DNA of 64,000 nt, taken from contig NC_083528.1 of assembly GCF_032362555.1 (NCBI RefSeq), forward strand, positions 3,410,001 through 3,474,000. Direction: 5' to 3'. This stretch comes from Amyelois transitella (taxonomy: Eukaryota; Arthropoda; Insecta; Lepidoptera; Pyralidae). Position 1 is the first letter of the stretch, and each line of letters begins with the position of its first letter. Position numbers and translations under genes: made by a program. Positions 53,826 through 64,000 of this stretch are shown here, piece by piece. The notes under the pieces were generated by a model. That model saw only the letters and a program-made list of their open reading frames with translations. It had not been told where the DNA came from and did not search any database.

Positions 53826-55834
53826 AAAAAATGTCGCGATGATATTATTACCTGACCGGAATCGTAGACCTAGATTCTCCTTTATTCTTAAAATATTAAC
53901 ATACCCTTGATTACTTCGAAGTACTTATGGATAAAAATAGTAGCTTTAAATCGATATGGTATCGATTGACAATTACGACTTAAAACTGGTTCACAGTTGT
54001 TTGTCGTGTTGCCTAACTGTATACAGGCTGGTATTTAAATGACGTCCTCATGGAAAATTTATCATTCATCACGTATGAATCATAAATATAAGTACTTTAT
54101 GAATTTCTCGAATCGATAGAGACTTGAACATTGTGTAAAAAATATACCTATGGCTTACAAATTAGCATATGTATGTCTAGTATGTAAATGCACTCCAGTT
54201 TTCGCCAATTTGGTTTGCTGCGATAACATAAAAACACCTTTTTGCGATGTTATTGCAAAAGCGGCTCATCTCAAAATTTAAGTAAAATCATTAAATAGTT
54301 ATCAGCTATAGTAAAGTTTTGAATTCATAAATAAAAGAACCTACGTAAAACGACTCTCATTCAATCATCAAGAAACACAAAAAGTGTAAAATTCGTGTTT
54401 TAACAGATGTTTTCATTTTATGGATACCTTTGTTACACATTTGAAAATATGAACATTATGATGCAATTTTCTGTAGCAAATGTTTTTCTCGTTATGTCAT
54501 CTGTATAATCTGAATCCCGTCGTATTTCAAAGTCAGATTATCTTATGCAGACAGCGATGTACTTAAGCCTCGTTATAAGTCATGAGTCTGAAACTAATGG
54601 TCCATTGTTGTATGTGCACAAAATGAAGGCTTAAATGCAGTATTAGCTGCCCTTAATGTTGTAGTATTAAACATATGATGTAGAGGGTAATTTCATAATT
54701 AAACGCTGCCATAAAAAAATTATGTGACCAGTCCAAATTCTTTCTTTATATAAAGCTTGACATCTAATTAAAACTTCTACCCAGCTAAACCTGATCTCCG
54801 TGAAATCATAATCTGAAAAATACTGATTATTCTTAATCTAACACAACACAACGATACCGATTGTTTAAATCATTTGGTAATATTATTTACAATGAGTAAA
54901 ATAATTCTTTAAGATGTAGCAATAAAAACTCTTGTTCTATCAAGTCTTTAGTCACATTTGTGCGAATTGCGATGACGTCAAGTGAACAAAAACATAAAGC
55001 CTCGTTGCAAATTCTCGTTTATTATTTGCTCAACTGATATTTTTTTTTTACTTACGCAACTTCCGAACACGTGGTCCGGTCAGTGGGGTCCGTATTTTGA
55101 ATATGCTAAAGGGTGGTTGCCAGAAGGGTTGCAAAATCGATGATAATTACAAATGGGGCTTTCAAATACGAAAGGGTTAGTATTTAAGTCCATTCAACGT
55201 TGCTCTACCAAATTAGATTTAAGCTGCTTATCTATGCCTATAATCAAAATACAAAAAAAAAGAAATAAATCTTCTTGCTCCTGGCTTTAAGTCCCGGTTG
55301 ATTCATCACCATTCTGGAGAGGAGCCCGGGATATGCCGTGGATGCTGAATTCGAACAAAAAGCAATAAATATTTGACCACAATATCGTTTCATAGCATAT
55401 TATAAATACCGCTTACACTGAACTTATTAACACATTAGCTCAGCATGACACATTCATCGCATATATTAACTATAGCGGAATGTATAGTAAGCATGATATT
55501 TCTGCTTATTCATACTTTATTTATAAGTAAAGTAATCAGTCACTCTTTTTATTCCGTTAATATATACCAGGCGTGCATAATATCGAAGGAGGTCGGAGGT
55601 ACCTTCAGCTCATCTCACACAGAATTTACAAGGTCCGGCACACACGCCAGTGTGATGTGAGCTAACAAGTTGATGTTTATTCGATTCTGGCGGGTCAACA
55701 GACGGTGATTCATGTGAGTGACGTTCGGACAATAAATATTGTATTTTTGTGTGTTTACCTACTGCTAAGTCCATAAGGAACTTTTTCACTTAAGTTGAAC
55801 ATTTTACTAAAAAAGGTAAAAGGTTTGTAAAAAA

Positions 55835-56075
55835 AATTACATACATATGGTCACGTCTATATCCATTGTGGGGTAGACAGAGCCAACTGTCTTGAAAAGA
55901 CTGATAGGTCACGTTCAGCTATTTGGCTTATTGATAGAATTGAGATTGTAATAATGAAAGCCCATCGCCTAAAATAAGAATCCCATGTTTATGTACGCCT
56001 ATCCCTTAGTCGATATCCTTGGGAAAGAGATGGAGTGGTTCTATTCTTTTTTATATTGGTGCCGGAAACCACACG
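55835..56075 (+). repeat. Long copy of the GTAGACAGAGCC-family repeat
   Basis: Starts ACATACATATGGTCACGTC and passes through GGGGTAGACAGAGCCAAC, AAGCCCATCGCC, CCTATCCCTTAGTCG and GAGATGGAGTGGTTCTATTC. It ends GTGCCGGAAACCACACGAC. It is the fullest forward copy and is useful as a family reference. Confidence 0.65.
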
Positions 56076-59000
56076 ACAAAAAATATTCCATGTGTTGAAC
56101 GGATTAACAAGGTTGGAACACACAGAACATGGTGTATAAATATCCGAATTCAAATTTTTCAAGGAAGGAATTTGCATTAGCAAATTATATTGATGGCAAT
56201 GTTAAATTAACGGTTGATGGTTGCAACATAGTTGTAGCAACATAGAAAGAGATACATCGTAAAACATGGGATTTGAAGTTGACATTGTAACATCTCGTTG
56301 TGGATGCGGTCTCATTACATGCGGAACAATTGCATGTAAGGTTTGAACGCGGCCAATTTACTTACGTTTAACTTACTTTAAGTTTTCACCAACACTTCAC
56401 TGATATTCTAGTAAGTATACCTTGTTTCTAACGTGACTGATTTCTAAAGTAATGCAATGGGATCATGGTAAGCTAATTAAAGAACAATAAAATATTGTTT
56501 TGGACTCAACATTTCCTCCCACTTTCCCCGCAATAAAGTCATGGCCATGGCATGGCGGAAACGTGCGCGTGCTCAGCTCATGTTTGGCCACAAATAGCCA
56601 ATCAGCCTTTCCTAGTTGAGGCCCATAATAGTTTATTGTATCCTTTATTCTATATAACGGTTCTAAAAGCTCAAAAATGCTCACGTACAATAAACGCACT
56701 CAAACTCAAGAAGACATATTCTTGGGAGTTTGAGACACTTCTGGAACCAAAGTGGCATAATTTGGTATAAGTGGTATGCCATTCGTATACATATATCGGT
56801 AGTTCATTTCCATTATTTAGACATCCCAGCTAAACGCGGCCTCATCAGTGTTATCATGAGTACAAAAACATCAAAACAATTAATACTCAACCCTTGACCC
56901 CTTGTATTTTAAATTTTGGGTCTGCCCAAGAAAGTACGTAAAAAGAAAACAAAATAGGGAACATTCGTCCTTGTGATCACGATATTGTTGCTGAACATGT
57001 AATTTTCATACGAGCCCTCACGCATGAGGTAACAGCGATTCTAGTGCACTCTCCCACCACGAATGCAAATATCGTAAATAACTTTCTTATCTCTCCGTGC
57101 GTTCGTCTGTCCGTGACGATCTTGTGGGATGATGCGGTCAGATAGCTCTTTTAATTGATTGATTTAATGCTGTTATTGTATTTCGTCTTCGTTTTTGTAA
57201 TAAGTTTGCTATTCAGGTAAACAAACACTTTCTAATTCGTATCATAAGTTTACACACTCCACTTTGGTAAAGAGATTTGGAAGGAATATTTTAATTTCTT
57301 AATCAGTTATTTACTGAACTTTCTGCAAAATGAAATTCTATGTTCGATATTTTTCAGGAAATTACATGTTCCCTAGGACATTCATCCTCAATAGGATTTA
57401 TCCCAGAAATAAAAATACACACTAGAAAATGCATCAAATTATGAGCAACATCATTGTTTTCCTCCCCACATATAATTAGATTTTCCGCATTCATCGATTC
57501 TTAATTTACATTATGTGTATGGTCATTATTGCGATGAGTAAACTGATAAACAACCTCATTGTTAATTCCCCTTTGTATTGAATTGTTTATTTCAAGTTAT
57601 GTGTCATCTCATTAACTTACGTAGTTTCCTTCAGGACATATTCTCTAATTAAATCCTCGATTACTGAGCTCAGAAAATGTGCGTATCACCAAATGCGCGA
57701 ATGCCATTACATTCAGTTACTTATTCCTGCCACCTGTCACAACATGTGGCATATAAAGACCCACCGTTTGATATTGAAACGAAGGGAACATTTTTAGTGA
57801 CTAAATTAGCTTTTTCGGCCACTATGTTATTTGAAACTTGATAGGTATTTGAAACCATCTTTCCTAATATGTAACATGAGTGAAAATAACAACATTTCTA
57901 GCCTTCTTTTCGTTCTCTATAATTGTACTGTCCAAGCCTTATATAATAATACTCCCAAATCATTGATGGATAACCCACTTCTCAGTTGTATATCACATCT
58001 TTATCAAGCAGAGTTTTTACTTTGTTTCTACTTTATAACAACATAAAAAAATAAAAAATAACTATTTGCAATCGCTAATTGGGTCATATCATAACCACAA
58101 AATGAATTTTGTAACAATACAATAGTACATATTGTGACTGATACTCCAGACAAGTTTATCGCTTACACGGACTAGGTTATTGTTTTAAACAATGCCCATC
58201 TGTAACTAAATATTATCACAGAAAACATCCTGTGCGTGCCCATCCGCTAACCGTTAGTCCAGACCGCAGATAGTGTGAACTTTTTAGGAAATCTAATGAA
58301 GTTATTTTTAACTCACTGATTAGTTGAATACGTTCAACCTTTAATTTATTCTTAGCAATAAAAGTTTTCTATAAGTGGCAAGTGCTTTTGGAACGGTATC
58401 TTCATTATCATGTAAAGTCTTTAAGTAGATAAGCTCTTACTCAAAGAGGATTAAAACTAACGCTTAAAATCTGAGCCTAAATATAGGTTAACATCATCAT
58501 ACCGTTTACAGTACAAGAAGGCTTAACAATTATCAACCTAATTTTTTTTTAATATCAGTTTTTATTTTTTTATTTATTGAGATTGTCAATTGCATATTCA
58601 GTGTCTGTAACAGTTTTAATGATTGACAAAGAATGTGTAACTTTTCCAATGGCATACAAACCGTATTTATTAATATCCTGTATAGTGCCAGAGAAGACAA
58701 AGAACGACAGACATTGTTCGTGTGTCTCTTCATACGAATATCATCTTAATATAGTTTTATTTAGCTTAATATTTAAAATCCCGTGAGGAAGACTGGTTGT
58801 TCCGCGTGCACGGCAATCCTAGAACGATTAACAGAGGTAAATGAACTGGTAACTATAATTGAATCATACTGTTCTGATACTCAAACCCGACTCTGTGAAA
58901 TATTCCGTTTAAGAGTAACATCCGTAATCGTAACTACAAAACACATTCCTTTCTTCGCAGGTAAATTACTACAGTGTAAAATTTTTAAAGAGTTACTTTA

Positions 59001-59876
59001 TTACCTCTGCAAGTACAGTAATGTGTTAATAATAATTATGATGTCCCGTTAGCATCGTCACATAATCCAAGAGTTTTTTAGCTCCAATGACATATTAAAT
59101 TCCTAATATTATCGCGATTATATGACTATTATCTTTTTACTGTCGATATTTTTTACCACTGATAAGGGTTTATTAAATGTTCGGGTCGATATCGCGTTAA
59201 AGAGTTGTCGTAACGTTATCACACCACCGCTTAACGGTGCCTTAAGCTGTATGTATCTAAGGACACTTTACTCCTTTGTTAAGTGTCTTTTGTATTATAA
59301 TAAAGTTATTAAAGTTCAATAACTTTTACATATTTGTTTAGTGTTTAGTTATAAAATTAGAATCGTGAATATCCAACTTACAACTCGAAACAACGATAAC
59401 AAAAGTTTTTTTTCATTCAATGATTTGTTATTTTGCTCTTCAAATTTAACATCGCATTGGAATAGACTAGAATTTTTGATTGCCAAAAGTTAGACAGCAG
59501 CGTGTTCCACGAACAGTCAGCTGAAGATGCGCTTGTAACACGAAGCTTTTTAATTTCTTTAACTTTGCTAATTTTGTTGTTTAATTCTGGTTGTTCATAA
59601 ATATTTTACTGTTGCTTCAGTAAACGTGGTCGGAGTTAACAATTCTCATATTTTCAAATACTAGATGATCAAGATTAACATATGTACAAGCATTCGCTAT
59701 CGGAAGTGCCCTTGGTGATATCACCATTTTTTTATCGTACTATCAACACGTGCGTTTTTCAGATGATTGTGATTACAATTTTATTTGAATTTTCACTACA
59801 GTTCAAGGGAAAGTTATTCAGTATATTAAACTTTTTTACAGTATCTTTCGTTCCGTAAACAAATACAGAACAAATA

Positions 59877-60284
59877 TTATTGATGTTGCATCTCTTGATA
59901 CACCACAACAGGCGTAACTTTAGAATGTATATCATCTTCTAGATCAAAACCCGATACCATCCCAAAGACGTGCGAACTTTCCACCACGGGTCTGTCAGCT
60001 GTACCGCTACTTCCCATGCTCTGGTTCACAATATCCATTGTGTGCTAATCACGACCTGGCCTTAGACGTGTGACACGTTCGTGGAATCCAGGAAGGTGAT
60101 CGCTCACTACCGCCGATGACAGATGCTGCAAGGGAAAAAAATCTGTTGCAAATTGCTCCGAGCATAGCTCTGGTTCTTTTGGTGTCAATGCGAATGTTTG
60201 AATAACTCCATCTTCACAAGCTCTGTGCTTAATTCGATTGCAATTAGATCTTGTGAGCGTTTCTTTTTTTGTATAAAAATACAC
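59877..60284 (-). pseudogene. Unrecognised coding-like segment with one in-frame stop
   Basis: On the minus strand the frame is open for about 79 codons (including PKEPELCSEQFATDFFPLQ and HLPGFHERVTRLRPGRD), has a single TAG at 60045-60047, and is then open for 55 more codons (starting HTMDIVNQSMGSSGTADRPV) to a TAA at 59877. A good splice-acceptor-like TTTTTTTCCCTTGCAG lies inside, just before CATCTGTCATCG. The alternative reading is therefore an exon with a short 5' UTR and a start at ATGGATATTGTG (60038). Residue composition looks coding, and I do not recognise the family. Confidence 0.25.
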
Positions 60285-62110
60285 TTTTTGTTGAAGAATT
60301 TAGCTAAAGATTGCAACGGTGTCCCTCTGGGAAGTGTCTTAGGGACACTTTTATGTAAATGTACTAATTACTACCAACATAAGTTGCTCATCGCATTGCA
60401 TCAAGCTCAAAATTTTTTCAAATAAATTGTCCACTTAACGTTTCGTACATTTTCAAATTTCCTTTGGTATGAAGATTTATGTAAAACGATAATCCGATTT
60501 ACATGATTACTTTTATAGTCGATAGATCATTCTATTAGATAAACGACCAGTTAGGTAATAAAACGCCGGCAATGGCCAACTATACGACCTTCTGGGCCAA
60601 TCTTGATGCGATATAGGAGTTACTTCTAAGATTATGTGGAGTTAGTTCATGTAACATTCATGAATTTATAGCACTGTGATGATTTATTTCCTTATTTGTT
60701 CTAAACTCTTATACCAATTCATTTAAATTAAATTTTTCTGAAACAGACATACAAATATAAAATCACACCATTTTCCCAGTGGGGTAGGCCGAGACTACAT
60801 CTATCCACTGCATGAAAGTTAGTCGGTTTAGGATACTCTTCCTTGACCTGATCTTTTTGCCAGGACGTCCAGTATTTTCGAATATTCATTCAAAATTTAC
60901 AACCTCTTGAACAACAAAGAGTTTTTCTGTTCCTATTATTTTATAGAAGTAACTAAATATTTGTTCACTATATTTACGAGTATTATGTACTTATCCAGTT
61001 CATTAAATAAATTATGCTTGTTGCTCTAATTTACATTTTACATTACATACAAAATAATATGTAATACCAGTCCTATTTTAAATTCTACAACACATTTTAA
61101 TATATCATAATTGAATTTCCACTCGCATACCAGCTGTCAGGGGCATTATGACTGTGTATGACATCATAGCGCATAAACTATGCTTTATTGGCGAGACCCG
61201 TTGTGGGGTTTCCTATCACCCTCCAGGGTTATTATGACTCATGAAAGGCTGAATGTACTTATAGCAAAACATCTGTCGAGTGTCAAAATACTGATGGCAT
61301 TTTTTACAATGAAACTATACCTACTCTACTGTAATGTACCTTACACAATGTTTTTCAACCTTATTTTTCAGCAGATTCATTCAGTATAATGAACATCTTT
61401 TTAGGACAGGAAAGATAGTCAATATAGTAACATTATACGATCACCACATCAATTTTGATAAAGTGAGGTAGTCATAATGCTAGTATCGGCAGTCGATCAA
61501 ATGGTCACCGGTCTCTAATCGCATAAGCATCGGTTTGGGGGGTCGACGACCTAGCCAAGCCTCACGCAGGACGCATTAAGGTACTGGCCACAAAGACTGT
61601 TCATATTTGTGCTATGAATCAGATCCAGTCAATCGGAGTTATTTTTTCAATGGATGTCGAAAAAGGCGACTAAGGTACAGGCTTATAAATGTTAGATTCG
61701 TTTTTTAGGCGTTGGGCTAGCAACCTGTCACTATTTGAATCTCAATTTTATCATAAACACGGCTAAACGTGGCCCTATCGGTATTTTCAAGACTGTTTTC
61801 TCTCTCTACCCCGCAAGGGATATAGACGTATATATACATATGTATGTATGCATGCAGGCATAAATATTTGTAGTTTGCACAACAATATCATCCCACAAAT
61901 CATTTTACATCTTGGGACGGAAATTAATTTTGATTTGACTTTGCAGATCCTACATGCCAAACAATGTTTAACTTTTTGACCGGTTGAATGTTTGACCAAT
62001 TGACCATCCTTGAAAATGCCGTATAAAGATCTCGGCCAAACAAGGTCTAGTATACATGATACCCCTCGATGAGGTTCCATTGTTTGTTGGAGTGTAAAAT
62101 TTCACACATC
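60285..62110. other. Gene-free interval with repeat fragments
   Basis: No gene. It holds a LINE-tail fragment at about 60745-60850 (minus) and a GTAGACAGAGCC-family copy at 61630-61850 (minus) ending in a TATG run. Confidence 0.5.
61630..61850 (-). repeat. GTAGACAGAGCC-family repeat
   Basis: CAATGGATGTCGAAAAAGGC, GGCGTTGGGCTAGCAACCTG, GGCTAAACGTGGCCC and CTCTACCCCGCAAGGGATAT, then TATGTATGTATG. Confidence 0.6.
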
Positions 62111-62113
62111 CTC

Positions 62114-62230
62114 ACTAGAGGTGAAAATTACCGAAAGTTTCGGAAACTTTGGAAGTTTTCAGGAATATTTCGGGAAGTATTCGCGAAAACTTCCAAAGTT
62201 ACGGTAATTTTGGAAGTTTTCAAATCGATG
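62114..62230. repeat. Inverted-repeat-rich end, probable hAT terminus
   Basis: TAGAGGTGAAAATTACCG fits a hAT-type terminus. After it come alternating inverted copies of AAACTTTGGAAGTTTTC / GAAAACTTCCAAAGTT and CGGTAATTTT. It may be the far end of the hAT element whose transposase remnant begins at about 63262. Confidence 0.4.
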
Positions 62231-62394
62231 ATTTATTTACAATAACAGCAAAAAGGGCTGCAATAAACTTAAACAATGTCACTATTTAGTCACAAACCAA
62301 GCGCATTCGTAAGTAGAAGTATCTGTTTGACGAAATATCGGTAAATTTCGGATAGATTTCAACATTAAAAAAACAAAATTTTTGTTTTTCATTT

Positions 62395-63262
62395 TAAAAT
62401 GCATACATACATACATAAAATTACGCCTCTTTCCCGGGGGGTAGGCAGAGACTACGTCTTTCCACTTGCCACGATCTCTGCATACTTCCTTCGCTTCATC
62501 CATATTCATAACTCTCTTCATGCAAGCTCGGCGGTTTCGGGTACTTTTGACCTGACCCTTTACCAGGACGTCCTTTTCTATTCCTGTAACTAAGTACATC
62601 TTCTTTCACATCACAACATTTCCTTATCACGCTGTTCCTTATCCGGTCACTCAGTTTCACGCCCATCATACTCCTTAACACTCTCATTTACACTGCATTT
62701 ATTCTGCTTTCGTGCTTATTTTGCCATATCCAACTTTCACTCCCATACATTAATGTCGGGACCAACACGCCCCTGTGCACAGCCAGTCGAGCCTTTTTGG
62801 ATAGTTTCTGACTGCTCATAAAGGCATGCAAAGCTCCATTCACCATGTTCCCCGCGTTCACTCTCCTTTCAATATCACTATCACACTTGCCATCTGATGT
62901 AAACTTTGATCCTAGATATACAAACTCTTTCACTTGCTCAACTTTTTCTCCTCCAATCAAAATATTACATGCTGTCATTTCTTTCTCCATTTCAAAAACT
63001 AGTGTTTTAGTTTTACTTACGTTCACTTTCATTCCTTTCTCTTTTAAAGCTTCATGCATACAGTTTACCATCTCCTGTAACTCCTCCGCTGATGACGCCA
63101 GTATAACCTGATCGTCGGCATAGAGCAGACATTTGACTAGTAACTCATTCATCTTTAATCCACTTTCAGACTCTTTCAAATCTGTCAAACAACTATCCAT
63201 ACATAGGTTGAACAGCCACGGTGACGCAACACATCCTTGCTATAACAGTGGCTTCCAGCGCT
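62395..63262 (-). mobile_element. LINE fragment, RTE-like endonuclease-reverse transcriptase, 5' truncated
   Basis: The minus-strand frame begins GCVASPWLFNLCMDSCL and reads through KCLLYADDQVILASSAEELQ, VYLGSKFTSDGKCDSDIERR and YGSESWIWQNKHESRINAV. There is one TAA (62688-62690) in place of the expected Glu codon before MRVLRSM, and a frameshift at about 62600 before VCRDRGKWKDVVSAYPP. The 3' end is the (TACA)n tail at about 62395-62415. It is the source family of the tail fragments elsewhere in the window. The RTE-like label is from general resemblance. Confidence 0.85.
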
Positions 63263-64000
63263 TTCCGATTGCACAGAAATTATTCCATCATTAGAACATT
63301 GCCACCTCATCGAGTCTGGCTTGGCAACTTTAAAGTTTCCCTTTATCGTTACCATATTTAGCTTTTTGCATATTCTCAAAATAGGCTGATTCAACGTGAC
63401 GTTTTTTTTATATAACTTATGATTTTAATAACTGTGTCATTAAGAACTTTAAAGTTTTGTGGTTTTACTATATCTTTTAAGAGCAAATTAAAGGCTCGCG
63501 ATCCACAACCAACTGCAAATGTATGTACATATTCATCTTCCACCATTCTCCACAGTGCTTTCATGTTATTTGTATTATCGGTAGTTACCGCGACAAATTT
63601 TTATGGTCCTATTTCGTCTATCACACATTTTAACTGAGTGAACAGATAGTAAGATGTCTATTAGTGCCCGATTAGTGCTAGGAAAGACGCATTTATAAAA
63701 GAAGGTTTAGGTGTAGTAATAATAAAATTAATTGTACCTCTGCCGTTTATATCAGTCCAACCGTTCATAACTAAAGCAAGGGCTTCAGCTCGATTTATAA
63801 TATCAGTTGTTTCCGTTCTTATACGTTCGTACTCCGCATTCAAAAAGCTATTGCTAATCATATACCTGGTTGGAACTGTATACATTCGGGATTAAGGGCA
63901 TTGATTGCATTTTGCCAGAAACTTGAATCTAAATTTCTCGTGCAAAACTAAGGTCTATTCTTTCTTTTTCTTTGCGGTAATGCAATGAGTTGACTGTTGT
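63263..64000 (-). pseudogene. hAT transposase remnant (DUF659-like), interrupted by a LINE
   Basis: Minus-strand pieces in order: NAINALNPECIQ (about 63890), then the frame at 63661-63885 with SNSFLNAEYERIRTE, ALALVMNGWTDINGRGTINF and IITTPKPSF, then CVIDEIGP, FVAVTTDNTNNMKALWRMVE and SRAFNLLLKDIVKP (63450-63620). This order and wording match the DUF659 part of hAT/ZBED-type transposases. Several frameshifts and stops separate the pieces. A plain DNA transposon fossil, continuing past the window edge. Confidence 0.75.

Larger units (their letters stand above)
49671..59876. other. Long gene-poor interval, probable intron
   Basis: No exon or gene recognised in about 10 kb on either strand; open frames are short and without family features. 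Repeats include LINE-tail fragments (50230-50330), ACACATCCAG-family copies (51290-51520 minus, 53620-53825 plus), GTAGACAGAGCC-family copies (53150-53340 minus, 55835-56075 plus) and a CCCGGGCTCCTCTCC-type fragment (55265-55350 minus). Confidence 0.45.

Noticed and set aside
57831-59322. Several 60-90-codon frames between 57.8 and 59.3 kb
   Set aside because: They overlap in different frames, have no family resemblance and fit chance expectation for AT-rich DNA.

Overview
The window is insect genomic DNA, almost certainly from a moth or butterfly. It is AT-rich and carries repeat families that I recognise as typical of Lepidoptera: Helitrons beginning TC and ending CTAG between A and T, a tRNA-derived SINE, and LINE tails ending in (TACA)n. 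It also holds an intronless cluster of small heat shock genes related to lethal(2)essential for life, and a tandem cluster of Tret1-like sugar transporters. No prokaryotic or organellar features are visible, and I saw no LTR-type or other capsid- or envelope-bearing element.

Layout. Positions 321-3546 hold the last five exons of a secreted or membrane-anchored, Cys- and Thr-rich receptor-like gene (+ strand), possibly the GDNF-receptor-like gene Gfrl. Its final exon runs unusually far past the membrane segment. Positions 3547-9490 are AT-rich and gene-free. Positions 9614-18349 hold four small Hsp20 genes, and a fifth lies apart at 42059-42598. Two of them (9614-10195 minus, 13983-14531 plus) share an almost identical 391-bp block in inverted orientation, which suggests gene conversion. 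Heat-shock elements and TATA boxes can be seen in front of several. A tRNA-derived SINE split by a Helitron lies just downstream of the third Hsp20 gene.

Positions 18900-22640 are a nearly complete LINE with an intact 933-aa endonuclease/reverse transcriptase. Positions 23216-33933 hold three minus-strand Tret1-like transporters with the same three-exon structure, including an identical 133-nt second exon length. Positions 35531-41117 hold two near-identical 2,789-bp PIF/Harbinger transposons, head to tail, sharing a single TTA between them. Each encodes a two-exon DDE nuclease and a two-exon MADF/Myb-like protein whose exons interlock on opposite strands. Three bases further on sits a 635-bp hAT MITE with an 8-bp target duplication and eleven ATCGAT sites.

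From 44327 onward the window looks like the first coding exon of an EF-hand-like gene (perhaps plastin/fimbrin) followed by repeat-filled, otherwise gene-poor DNA. That DNA includes a decayed LINE (about 46640-49670), an unrecognised coding-like stretch (59877-60284) and, at the end, a hAT transposase remnant interrupted by a third, RTE-like LINE.

The gene clusters (stress chaperones and sugar or trehalose transporters) are ordinary host genes. The striking features are the Harbinger pair with interdigitated antisense genes, the inverted Hsp20 gene-conversion pair with its duplicated promoter modules, and several clean nested insertions and perfect hairpins. All splice sites were placed by eye and all identities were judged by eye. 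No database search was run.
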